Under the pieces are notes generated by a model. It did no database searches. It saw nothing but the letters and a program-made list of their open reading frames with translations, and had not been told where the DNA came from. A stretch of DNA of 41,203 bases from Sanchytrium tribonematis (Eukaryota; Sanchytriomycota; Sanchytriomycetes; Sanchytriales; Sanchytriaceae). The position numbers and the translations under genes were made by a program. The stretch is from positions 1-41,203 of the forward strand of contig JADGIG010000024.1 in the NCBI GenBank assembly GCA_018985235.1. Reading direction: 5' to 3'. How positions within the stretch are numbered: position 1 is the first letter of the stretch; each line of letters starts with the position of its first letter. Positions 18,635-29,900 of the stretch are shown in pieces.

Positions 18635-18702
18635 ATTTGATGTCCCATATGAGGTTTCGGAGTCAGCTTTTACATTTGATGTCCCACATGATTTTTAGGA
18701 GT
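18635..18702 (+). repeat. Direct repeat, two 29-bp copies (period 39)
   Basis: The copies are at 18635-18663 and 18674-18702, sharing ATTTGATGTCCCA and ending GGAGT, with about 25 of 29 positions equal. They lie between a TATATAAAA (18602-18610) and the 81-aa gene. A 21-codon ORF (18640-18705) reads across both and repeats the peptide MSHM(R/I)FRS. Confidence 0.55.
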
Positions 18703-18780
18703 TAAACTGATTAACTTTTCACCAATCTGACTTGTGGACGACTCCTTTAAAAAGGAACGGCATAAAAATAAACGTGACTG

Positions 18781-19026
18781 ATGGACATTAGACTAACTGG
18801 TAAAAGGGTTCGTGAAATAGTAGAAATCTTAAAAGCTGGAGAGGATCCTGAATTGGCAGAAGATTTTAATAATTTGGTTGTTAATTTGTTACCAAGTTGT
18901 CTAATTCATGTAACTGATTTCTTTCAAATACCTACCTATGGAATAGCTAGTGATGATGTTGTTTATGTAACAAGAGGGCTTAAGGATGATGATAAAAGAT
19001 TGATAAAATCCAAACTGTTTAAATAA
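18781..19026 (+). CDS. Small 81-aa protein, function unknown
   Basis: Complete ORF: MDIRLTGKRVREIVEILKAG, then EDPELAEDFNNLVVNLLPS, a hydrophobic strand-like segment (CLIHVTDFFQIP) and a charged C-terminus (GLKDDDKRLIKSKLFK). Amino-acid use is that of a folded cytosolic protein, and no family is recognised. A CATAAAAATA word lies about 10-20 nt before the ATG. The stop is fused to AATAAAC, like the confident genes, which supports it being real. Confidence 0.65.
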   Translation: MDIRLTGKRVREIVEILKAGEDPELAEDFNNLVVNLLPSCLIHVTDFFQIPTYGIASDDVVYVTRGLKDDDKRLIKSKLFK

Positions 19027-19038
19027 ACATTGTAAATT

Positions 19039-19545
19039 CTAACAATAGTATTTTTCGAGTCTTAGTTCCAATATGCTAGTCTTGCATTCAATATGAGCAT
19101 GAAAAACACCAACAATAAGGTGATATAAATTCTCTTTCTCTAATAGTTTCAACCGTCCAACATTCATAGGATCATTGGACACCTGGACCGCTCAAATTCA
19201 GGTGAAATCCAAATATATTTGTCTAAAAACTTGACATATTTTATTCTCTTCAAACCCAAAGCTCTGACTAAAAATAATTTGATCCAAAATCAGCGTATTG
19301 CTTCACATTAGTTGTTATTCTTATTACGTCTCTAAATTCTGTATCATCTTTTTAAAAATCAGTCTGTTACCAATTAAATTTAGTATTTTGATATCAACAA
19401 TTCCTGTTAATTGTACAATAAATTTCAAGTCGTCTTTTCTGAAGCAATCACTGGCAAGTGGTAAATATTCAGTTCAGTCACACCCAATCTTTTAGCAACC
19501 TATCACAAAGTGTTTCCGTGGAAACTCAGATGCTTCCGCATTCAT
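19039..19545 (-). pseudogene. Possible relic of a coding gene, family unknown
   Basis: The minus strand carries protein-like stretches in more than one frame, including DCFRKDDLKFIVQLTG with a leucine-rich look (IKILNLIGNRLIFKKMI), ISPEFERSRCPMIL and GRLKLLEKENLYHLIVGVF. The stretches are interrupted several times. Each is 40-50 codons long, which chance alone can produce in sequence this AT-rich, so the call is weak. Confidence 0.22.
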
Positions 19546-20171
19546 ATTTAAAGATTTATCTTACAATCTAATGTTAACACAGATTTAGATTTGTCGCATA
19601 TAATGACGTTTAAATAAAATTTGTTCGTGTGAAAGTACTTGAGAGTTATATGAATTTGAAACAATTACATTACAGTATAATTTTATTAATTTAATCCGAA
19701 ACTGCCGATCCTAGTTTAGTTATTTTAGTTTCTTCAAGCAACCCTCGTCTAGATTCATTAGTGTAAATGTCGTCAAAACTTTAAATTTTTACAAAAAACA
19801 AGATTTAATCCGAGTCTAGTTTCCACAGGGCGTGTCCTTTTATGTTAAGATAGTTTGGAATGATTCCTAACTTATCATTTCATGAATTAGAAAAGAATTT
19901 CTGGATTGCCTGCAAAACTCAGGTGAAATTTGCATCGCTCATTCAATTTGTAATTCTAATTCTTAAAAATTTATTGAGAAATTTGTATTCAATTATCTGG
20001 CTCTGATAAATCTAACGATACAAAGCGACTTGGGCCTAATCGATTATTACCACAATAAAAGATTTAATTTTTTTGAAACATACAATAGTACATAATTAAT
20101 ATGTTTAAGTATAACATGATTGCCAGAATGGTAAGGGTTAAGATCATGCATAGACGTAAGCAGCCTGAAAC
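19546..20171. other. Gene-free AT-rich interval
   Basis: No ORF of note, no tRNA-like boxes and no repeat array were seen. Together with the flanks this is the least gene-dense part of the window. Confidence 0.5.
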
Positions 20172-20306
20172 ATGGGCCATTCACCTAAAGTCCAAGTAGT
20201 ACGTTTAAAATGTGAAAAATGCGGTGGAACAGGTGTACGACAAGGCGGAGCATGCAGTAACTGTAAAGGTCATGGGACTATAATTAAGCACGAGCGGCGA
20301 GGTTGA
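20172..20306 (+). CDS. 44-aa microprotein with two DnaJ-type CxxCxGxG zinc motifs
   Basis: A complete ORF too short for usual cut-offs. The sequence MGHSPKVQVVRLK leads into CEKCGGTG, a six-residue link (VRQGGA), CSNCKGHG and a basic tail (TIIKHERRG). The two CxxCxGxG motifs are exact copies of the repeat that forms a zinc centre in DnaJ/Hsp40 type I proteins, but there is no J-domain. Four Cys are enough for one Zn. An AATAAA follows the TGA by four bases. Stand-alone zinc knuckles of this kind act as small chaperones or RNA-binding proteins in other organisms; the role here is unknown. Confidence 0.6.
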   Translation: MGHSPKVQVVRLKCEKCGGTGVRQGGACSNCKGHGTIIKHERRG

Positions 20307-20664
20307 TATCAATAAAATACTTATATTTCAAAACAATAAAGCGCCAGTAGACAGTTCGATGGAGCGAGCACTGTAATCGCTAGCTTAAGTTTTGAATAGA
20401 TGATACTGGTACACTGTTAATAGAACCTTCATTATGTTTTAATGGGGTCTTTGAATTTGATCTACTTCATGTGAAATGCTGTTTGGCCTAATCAGCTTGA
20501 CACTGTGGAGTAATGAAATGACAAGCAGTACTTGAGATTGCAATAATTAACGATTTTTTAATGAATAGCACCATTAAATTCAACTGACTCAAGGCGGCTT
20601 ACATAGATAGAGAACATCTTTCGTGTTGTCGCAAATTAAGGTAGAATAAATAGTTGACGGGCAG
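20307..20664. other. Intergenic, nothing recognised
   Basis: Inspected for small structured RNAs because of a TGTAATCGCTAGC stretch (about 20370-20382) recalling the SRP Alu-domain loop. No matching domain IV loop was found nearby, so nothing is called. Confidence 0.4.
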
Positions 20665-20910
20665 TTAGTTTATCGTTTTACTCTTTATGCAAGTTTTGAT
20701 GAGTTTGATAGATTTATATCGAATAAATAAACTCGTTTGTTCAGAATTATATTTTAATTTGTGATACACTGACAATACATCAGATGCTTTGCTATTGTTG
20801 GACAATTCAATTAACCCTGGTGGGAACCATTTACTAGCAGTCAAAAGGGGTGTTTGACCAAAATTAATACCCCTGGCTGGAAGAGTACAATTAGTTTGAT
20901 TTATATACAT
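20665..20910 (-). CDS. Doubtful 81-aa ORF
   Basis: ATG-initiated ORF: MYINQTNCTLPARG, then INFGQTPLLTASKWFPPGLI, then a Ser/Lys-rich tail. A TTTATAATAAA word lies about 40 nt upstream. The absence of any AATAAA-type motif at its stop, and the basic low-complexity end, argue against it. No family is recognised. Confidence 0.25.
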   Translation of the reverse strand: MYINQTNCTLPARGINFGQTPLLTASKWFPPGLIELSNNSKASDVLSVYHKLKYNSEQTSLFIRYKSIKLIKTCIKSKTIN

Positions 20911-21119
20911 TAAATTTAACTCAATTTAGAAATTGATTCATTTATTATAAACCGGTTGGGAAGTTCAGCATTGGAAAACTCAATTGTCATCGGAGTGCGG
21001 TTGATTGTGGGGCAATTAAATAAGTTTATTAATGCGGTTATCACACCATTCATTTATCACAAAATATCACCCAGTCAATTTGAACCTTTGTTTAGCCAAG
21101 CGACGTGTATTTCTGAAAC

Positions 21120-24100
21120 ATGTCAAAGAAAGAAGTTAAAAAGTTTCATTGGAAGCCAAAATTTTTAACTGTTGTTGCAGTAGCAGAGTTCGCACCTGTT
21201 CAAGTTGATTTGTCAGCCTATCCAGAAACCGAAAAGCTCAGCTCAAATAGATTCCATCCTCGGGATCAAGTCGAGCTCCATGTTGGTGATATAGCTTCAA
21301 TTCTTGAAGAACTGAGTGGTTGGTACCGTGGCTATGTGTTTTCTCCCAGCAATCCACAACTAAAAGCTCGCCTAGGAATATTTCCCGCCAATCATACATC
21401 TTCAATTCGCAAGAGAGAATATAAGGACTCATCTCAAAAAGATAAGCCAATTCTACCTAGTTCAGACGATATTCAATCCCCTGTCGATGTGAGACAAGAG
21501 CCAGATGAAGTCTTGGCGCATGATGAAGTGCAATTGAGTGTCAAAAAATCGACTTCCATTGTTGCAGATTTTTTGAATGCTAATACTACGGACGCTGTAA
21601 GACCTGATGGAACATTAATGAAAGTAAGAAAAGCAGGTAGTAATCCTTTGCCTGATGCCAGTATGCCTTTTTACATCACAAAATATGCAAGGGAAGATCC
21701 TTTGATTGACGAAGTTACTGTAGTCTTAAGGGATTGGTTTTTTAATTTGAAAACGTGCTTGAGATCTCAAGATTACAAGTCCTATGCATTGACCAAAAAG
21801 AATGTGAATAATTTGCTAAGAGGAAGAAGACAATTGTTGGCCAGAAAACATGTCGGTCAAGGGTTGAGCTCCGTTAGACAGGAAATTTTGCAAAGTATTT
21901 CAGATGGAAATGAAATGCAAAAGTATCATCAAGTCATTAGAGACAAAGAGACTGGTGAAGTGTTTACACCCAGACTTGCGACTGTCATGAAAATGCACCA
22001 AACCCATACACATTTACAGTGGCATGTCAATCCTGATAGTAAAAAGCAACAACCACGATCTTTTGATGTTTTTGATCAGGAATATTTGCAAAAGGAAGAA
22101 ACTCATGTCCAGTTTCATCACTTTTACTTTGAGATTAAAGAAAATCAGATTCAATTAGCAACGGATGGGCCTTATGAAATTCATTTTAATATTTTGACCA
22201 AAAGTGATGGACAGCCATTGTGTGAAACATTTATTGTGAAATACGACCAAAACAAGGCGTTGAATCCTATTCAGTATCTTGTTACAAATCTAGCACCGGT
22301 TGATGCTTCATTGGACACCATTTTACTTGGCAAAATTTTTAAACGTGAACAATTTAGTGACAAGTGCGCGGAAACTGTTGTCCGAAGACCGGTGGGCATC
22401 GTTTTGATAGAAACAAAGGATATTTTTAATGGTAAGGAAGCTCAACCAACCAATGGATTTTTTATGAAGTTGTTTCCTGTCAGTAATGAAAATAACTTTG
22501 GAAAATTTTACGAGAAAATTTTGGAGACAGGATTATCCGCTGACTATGGTCCAAAAGCAGGGGGTTTGTTCGTGGTTTTGAAAACAGCAGTAGGTGATTT
22601 GGATTACGTTTTGAAAAGTACGCCATTTTTCGAACCAAAAAACACCATCTTGGTAAATAGAATTAATTTTCCAACTGTAATTACTCCCACAATTGCTCGA
22701 AATAAGGTTCATATTACATTGAGGAGTGGTGATTTTCAAAGAAGTGTATCAAGAAATATTGAAATTGCAATTCAGTTACGAAATAATTACACTGGGCAAG
22801 TTATTGATCAATCAATGAGTGTTGGTAGAGGTGTGAATAATTCTGCTGTTTATGAGAGTTCACTTCATTATCATGCACTGAGTCCAAATTACAATGAGAC
22901 TTTCACTGTTGACTGTCCTTTAGATATTTTGACTGATTCACACTTGTATTTTGCTATCAGAGCTTTACATAGCTCTGACAAAGAACGAAAAGAGACCAAG
23001 GTGATTTCGTTTGGATTTTTACCAATCATGAAAGACAATAGAATGATAGCAAATGGAGTGAAAGATTTAGCTGTATATAAATACGAAAAATCTAAAACTA
23101 GCCCAGGTACTTATTTAACCCTTCCTTTCGAAATTCAGGAAGAAAAGGAAAAGCAAGACACTTTATCAGTTTATGTGAATCTTTGTAGTTCTAAGTACCC
23201 ACAAAATACTAATCTATTTCAATTTTTAAATTGGAAAAAGATTCCAGATTCTACTGCAGACACGTTTAAGCCGATGTTGGGAGAACTGAAATCTGTCAAA
23301 GAAAGCGAAATACTTTTTGCTCTATTTGATATTTTGGAGGGTTTATTTGAATTACAAAAGAGTGCTAAGAATGAAAATTTAGTTCTTGACCAACTAATTT
23401 TTCAAGGTTTATTGCATTGTATAGGACTCACTCAAGACAACAAATATTCAAAATTTGAGCCAAATGTGAGAAAGTTTATAGAGGAAAAATTCAACTATGC
23501 TTTGGCGTATAAATTCTTACTTCATAATTTAATCAAACTCATTGATGAAAACAGCACTGCTGGTAATTTACAATATGTGAAAGAAGTCCGAGCCACCTTT
23601 AAGATTGTTCACTACATTTTCATGATGATTTTTAAAAGTAGAGCCCTTCAACAGGAAAAAGAGAAAAAACAAGACGAATCACCATTTGAAGCCAATGAAC
23701 AATTGTTCAAAGAAGACATCAATAAGTTTGTAAATAGTATTTGTACGGTGATGCATGAGGTCAGCAACGACACCGTATTGGGAACTCAAACTACAATCCT
23801 TCAGTACTTGGACAGAATTATCATCGAATTTTTAAAGTATTTTGGGCCGGTCGCTACAGCTGATTACACAATCCAGATGGCTGACGCAGTTCAAAACAAG
23901 AAATCCACTGTTATAAACTACAAATTAGTATTTATGATGAATATTGTTAAATCACCTTTGTTCAAGACCAAACAAGCTCGCCCAATTTTAAGTCAAGCCA
24001 TTGCGAGATGGCTAACAAATTCATTTTTAGACCCTGGTTCTGGTGATAAAAATGGAAGGAAAGATGTATTTCGTAAATCTGTGTTTGTATTAGCAGAAAC

Positions 24101-26784
24101 GTTGGATTGTATGCAAAATGTACTAGAAGTCAACGCGCATTTACACTCTCAAGATTTAGACACTGATTTCAAATCACTCCAAATCTTTGCCAAAATTGTG
24201 CCAACTTTGATTGATGTTTTTGATGATTCTTTAAGCAGCAGTGATGTTCAGACAAAGTTCCAAACTAAAACAAATCATAACGCGACTTCATTTCATTCCT
24301 CAATAACTGCTCAACAGACCTCAACAATTTTAAGTATTCCACAATCCGGGCCTTCATCCCCAATTTCTATGAATGCACAAAATCCATCTATTTTGAGTGG
24401 TGTCATTGCTGCAACTATGTTGATCATCTTTCATTTGTTGAGCAAACAAGAACTTTTAAATGTCTTTTTTGAAGAATTGAGTCATTACAATATTGAAAAA
24501 AGCCAAAGATTGATCAAGTTAATGATTAACAGTGTGAACTCTATGGTGATCGGTGAAGCTTTTCCAGATGAATGGGCAAATTTAACTTTGTTTACCAACA
24601 AGACAGCCCTTAAAATGTTTGAAGTTATATCAATGATTACACTTGGCAAATTTAGTCACCGGTATGGTCACCAATTCGACAAAGCCATTTGGGTGTCATT
24701 ATTAAAAGGTATATTGAATTTGCTTCAAAATCATAATTTTAATACCAGAAAAGAATCTCAACAATTTAAAAGAGTAGAAATGATCTTGGAGGCAAACATT
24801 GAAGTGAAAGGTGCTCAATTCTTGAAAGCGCTCTGGGACTCTATTGGTGTCGATGACAATGGAAATGATATTTTGAACTATCATTTGCAATTAACTAATG
24901 ATTTGATGAGCAGTGTCTGCCAATTATCAGTGAGTAACAATTCGACTTGTCAACAAGTGGCAAGTTATATCATTTTCAACATGATGAGAAGAGAATATCA
25001 ATTCTGTAAATCGGTGCATCGTATCGAAACAATGGTCATTGACGAATTAGATAAGCTATTTAGCATTGGTATGGGTGATGAAACTTATCAGAAAAATTTG
25101 ATTTACAACTTGAAAACATACAACAAATATATTCAAGTAGATGATCAATTTAGAGATATTACTGACAAAGTCATTTCTAATTTTGATCAATTCTGTAATT
25201 TGGTGCTTAGTGTGAGAAGTCTAAGCAGCTTTGGAGATGAGTATGAAGACGAAAGATGGGATGGAATCTTAAAATTGGCATTTTTCATGAAAACGGTCAA
25301 CAAACAAGAAATTTACATCAAATATGTCCATCATTTGTCTCAAATGCAATTGAAGAAGAACAATTTTGTAGAAGCTGGACTTACACTTATGAATCATGCC
25401 AATATCTTGGAATGGAATTTGAATACATCTGTTCCTGCTATGGAAGACATTGGGTTTCCTAAAGAGCAGTCTAGTTATGATAGAAAGGAAGAATTACTGC
25501 TTACCATTTTGGAATACTTTGATGAGGGAAAAGCCTGGGAAAAGGGTATCTCAATTTGTAAAGATATGAGTGCTCAGTATCAAAATTTATCTTTTGATTA
25601 TAAAAAATTAAGTGGAATGCTTAAAAGAGAAGCGGATTTGTATCTGAGTATTTTGAACAAAGAGCGATATCATTCTGAATACTTTAGAGTTGGATTTTTT
25701 GGAAAAGCTTGGCCTGTCAACATTCGAAACAAATTATTTATCTACAGAGGATTTGAATTTGAAAAAATTTCAGTGTTTTGTGAGCGAATTATCAATAAGC
25801 ATGCCGGAGCGATGATGTTGAAAAATAATAATGCGCCAACAGAAGAAGTACTTAATAGTAACAAAAAGCATATTCAGATAACTGCTGTTGTTGCAGAACC
25901 AAAGCCGTTATCTATTTTCACAAGCGATAAGGTTCCAGATGTGGTTAAAAACTATTTCGTTAGTAATGAAATTGAAAACTTTTCATTTCAACGACCATTT
26001 AGAAAGGCGGCCAAAACTGGAAATGAATTTTTAGACCTGTGGACAGAGAAAACTGTTTACAGAACAGCTGAAGTTTTTCCACATGCTTTAAGAAGAAGTT
26101 TGATAGTTGACTATGAAAAGTTTGAGTATTCTCCAGTCGAAAATGCTCTAAAAACAATGTCTGGTAAGAATGCCGAACTTTTGGCATTGGAGGCTCAATT
26201 TAGTCAAAAAGATGCTGCCAAGCTCAACTGCAATCCATTAACTATGAGTTTGAATGGTAGTGTTGATGCTCCTGTCAACGGAGGGGTACCGATGTACAAG
26301 AAAGCTTTTCTTAACGATGAATTCAAGAGCAAGTTTCCAGACAAGGCTGAATTTGTTCCACAATTGGCTGATGCAATTGACGAGCAGATTATTATCATCT
26401 CTCGTTGTTTGGACGTTCATGCTAAAGTGGTTCCACCAGCCATGCGTCCATTGCACGAAAACTTGGTCAGATGTATTTTTTTATAATTTAGTATTCTTGA
26501 AGAACTATAGTGAAGATATTGATAGACTCGGAATCCCGCCGCCAACAACCGAGGCTCCTGCTCCATTGTTGTCGCTGCCAAAGAAAGAAGAAGAAACAGC
26601 GTCTGTAATGAGCAAGGATAGTGGCGAACATCCTCTTCCAATGAAAGAAATGGAAAAGGGAGCGACATTGAGAATTAAGAAAGGAAACACTGAGAGAGGA
26701 AGTTCAATGGTGTTGAATGAAGGAGTAACAGCCAAAGACAGATTATTAAGTAAGGCTTTTGGAAAGAAAGAAAAGCCTTCCTAA
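21120..26784 (+). CDS. DOCK-family (DOCK180/DOCK2-like) Rho-GTPase exchange factor
   Basis: Two exons (21120-26472 and 26492-26784) encode 1881 aa. An SH3-like N-terminus occupies about residues 15-97 (RDQVELHVGDIASILEELSG, WYRGYVFS, GIFPANH). The DHR1/C2 lipid-binding domain lies at about 505-670 (LLVNRI-type start, ALSPNYNETFTVDCP, SHLYFAIRALHSSDK). A long helical array follows, then DHR2 from about residue 1390 to 1800 (NFVEAGLTLMNHANILEW, HSEYFRVGFFGKAWP, FIYRGFEFEKISVFCERI). The nucleotide-sensor region reads GSVDAPVNGGVPMYKKAF, with the loop Val present. The protein should activate Rac-type GTPases, usually together with an ELMO partner, driving actin-based motility or phagocytosis. The SH3/DHR1/DHR2 order marks DOCK-A/B rather than DOCK-C/D. 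The C-terminus is proline- and charge-rich. Confidence 0.92.
26473..26491 (+). other. 19-nt intron in the DOCK gene
   Basis: GTATTTTTTTATAATTTAG, phase 1. Removal joins ...RPLHENLVR to LFLKNYSEDIDRLG, completing the last DHR2 helix and its tail. Without removal the frame stops within four codons. Confidence 0.85.
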
Positions 26785-26788
26785 TAAA
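26783..26788 (+). terminator. Poly(A) hexamer overlapping the DOCK stop codon
   Basis: AATAAA begins on the second base of the TAA stop (26782-26784). Confidence 0.5.
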
Positions 26789-26917
26789 GTTATTAACTTG
26801 TATCACTTTTTATTTACAGGATACAATTATTTATCTACATGGTATACTGACATTTTAAGTCGTTTTTTGATTGGTGAATGAAATTCAAGATAAGGTTTAA
26901 GTTAGTAACGTAAATAT
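26785..26917. other. Convergent gap between DOCK and formin
   Basis: A 133-bp gap between facing stop codons, the longest convergent gap in the window. It holds a TTTTTATTTACAGG run but no ORF. Confidence 0.4.
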
Positions 26918-29900
26918 TTACCAATCCTCGTCACTTTCACTTCCATCAACCGCTTTTCGAATCCCCATAAATTTGGCATCAATATTGCCTTGCATTAATT
27001 CTAAAACATTCGTACTTCCAACACTTCCTTGTCTTCGTTTTGCTTTTCTTTCTTTCTCTTTAGCTATTCTGCGTTTTTCTAGCTCCTTTATTCTTTGATT
27101 CTCTTCATTAGCAATCTTCATCATTTGGAAAAATTGATGAAGAATACTAAACAATTGTTCAGGATATGAAATATCAGAATCTTCTACATCTTCCCCGAAA
27201 TATAATGCAGTTTTCACCCAAATATCATCATACTCGTGTTCTAATTCTAAGAGCGCATTCAAAGGATCTATTAGTGAATCAACAAAATTTTTCAAATGGC
27301 TTTTGCTATCAAATTCTCCATACTTTTGACTTATTTCCATCGGAACCGGCAAGGGTACAAATTTTTCTATCTTTGTAAGTTCATTATCCAAGAACTCGAT
27401 TTCACTAAGAAGCTCTTTCGTATTAATCTGACTCAGTTTTAGCAAATTTGAAAACTCGTCAGGAAGCTCTAATAATTCCGGACAAGCCTCGCTGGTCATT
27501 AAACAGAGGTAATTCAGTAAGTTAGATTTTGAATCACTACTGCGAATTGTATTAAGTTTCAATAAGTTATTAATTTTAAAACCAGTCAATTTTTTTCGGG
27601 TGTACCCAATATTGTAGTCATACGAAGCCAAGTTGCCCAGATTAAGCACGGTTTTCAGCAATGTTTTTAAAGAACCGCTTTCTTGTAAATCTCTGCAAGT
27701 TTTGTTAATTTCTTGAAGAGTAATGCTGAGATCAGAGATTTGCTGTCTAGAAGTGAGCATGTACTTTTGGATTTCAATGAATCTTTCGATATTTGGATCT
27801 TGATTAATTGTCAATAAGAATTGCTCCGCAGTATTATAATCAGAAATTGGAATGTTTCTATTTTGAGGGGCATTTATAAAAGAATGAATAAGTTTTAAGT
27901 CATCTTGAGTCGGCATTAACATCAGCAATGAATTAAGTTGATCGATATTAGTAATTTTGAACGTTGCAATTTCAGACCTCAATTCCTCAAATGAAAATTT
28001 TTTAAACTGAGCGAGTCCAATTGATATGTTATTCGCCTTTCTGACATCCAGAATCGTAACAACCGAAGGCTTTTCCTCTTCTTTTTTAATAACTGGAGTT
28101 TTAACAGTGTCTTCTGTTACACAAAATAGATCTTCAAACTTATTTAGATCTAGAGCAATCATACTGCTTCCTTTAAGTATTCGGCTATTTTCGTCTTCCA
28201 CAATTTCTTCGTCATCATCCTCTTGTGCCCAAATCGAATGTCTGTTGGCTTTTGCTTGATCAAACTGTACCTTATTTCGAATTCTAGGTTTGTTCGACAA
28301 ATCCGGAGCAGCAGCTAAACCGCCAGGTGGTGGAGGCGGTGGAGGAGCCCCATTTGGACCTGGAATTGGAGGGGGAGGTGGAGGCCCTGAGCCAGACATC
28401 GGCGGTAAGGGTGGCGGGGGAGGTGGCAAATCTGACTTTGATGGTGAGGAAACTGTGTATTCCGCTATTTGGTCGTTTTTTAGAACATCAATTTGTTTGA
28501 AAGCACCTGATTTAATCTGAGATCTTTTGATTCGTTTTTTTGAACGCGATTCCTGTTCGTCTTTTAATATTTGCTCTTCTTTAACCAATTGTTCCTCCAA
28601 TTGACGCATCTGGTTGTTCTCATTAATTATGGTATCGCTTTCTTCCTTCATTTGTTTAGAATGAAGCTTGAGTTGTTTTCTTTGAACATGTGCATCGGGT
28701 GTAGCGGTTTCGTCTTCAGATATGTGTGGAGTATCCGAGAATAAAGACGATGATTCGGGTGCATCGAAATCGTCTACAATATCTTTCTCTGGAGAGGTAA
28801 CAATTTTTGGTTCCTCTTTCGGAGAGAAAAATGTTACTTCTGCTTCAGCTTTTCTTTCGATTTCCTTCTCTTTTTCGGTCTGCTCTGGTATAAAGTTTAA
28901 AGATTGTCGGTTGATGACTTTATCAATTTGGTGTTGCTGCAAAGATTTTCTTCCAATTCTAATATACTCTTGTATAAATTTTTCTTGAAGTGGCTTGAAA
29001 AGAAGATGCAGATATTCAGTTGCAAGGTGCAAGTCATTGCGGGCCAATTTCAGACTCGTTTCATAAGCAATTTTCTTGAATCCCTGTTTGTGAAGTATGT
29101 CAGCCAGATTTGGGTCTACCTGAACTGGTAATAAGTGGCTCAAAGCAAGACACTCTTTAGTAATATACTGATCAATATAATTTTGATAATTTAATTTTTT
29201 TGATTCAGTTTGCATAAATACTATATCCACGCTAAAATCTGGGCTAAAGAAATCAGCCCTTTGATACTCTAGTTCTTTAAGTGGCAATCTAATCAATCCA
29301 GCACCCATAAATCCAGTATTAAATGTAAATTTTGCTAAATTTACAAGTTGTTGCTCAGCCTGCTGATACAATTTAATTTGGATGTCTTGGTCACATTCAA
29401 CCTGTAGTGAAATTACTATATTAAATTCATCGACAAATATGTTTTCACTACCAAAATATATCTGGCGATTATTTTGCAAAACCTCAATTGCAGGTTTTGT
29501 ACAGGGCACAGTGTTCAATATTAATTTCTTCAAAATTAATGACTGTGGATTAGGGACCTGCCCATGAAATTGAAAAATATCATTGATATAATTCACATAT
29601 CTTCTATGCTTGTTGCTTATCCAATCTTGATCGAATGGACTTCTGCGAAGTATAAAAAAATCGAAAGCTTCAATTGCAGAATCAAAAATATTAAGGTATC
29701 TCAAAAGAGCAGACATAATCAGACTGGTATGCTTAACTCCATTTTTGCAATGTATAAGTGCAATATGATTTGAGGATAAATGTATCCAGCCCGCAATAGC
29801 TCTGACAATTTGAAAAATGTCGGTCAGTATGTAATGAAATTCATGATTGACTACTTTAAAAATATCTGGGTATTCTATATTTGATAAATTAAAGATCATA

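Noticed and set aside
20360-20520. SRP RNA-like segment (TGTAAT with nearby complementary stretch)
   Set aside because: No conserved domain IV asymmetric loop (GGAA...AGCAG type) was found downstream.
20956-21168. 70-codon ORF overlapping the DOCK start
   Set aside because: Starts at TTG and overlaps the DOCK N-terminus in another frame; a shadow.
28290-28520. Gly-rich plus-strand ORF
   Set aside because: Antisense shadow of the formin FH1 proline codons.
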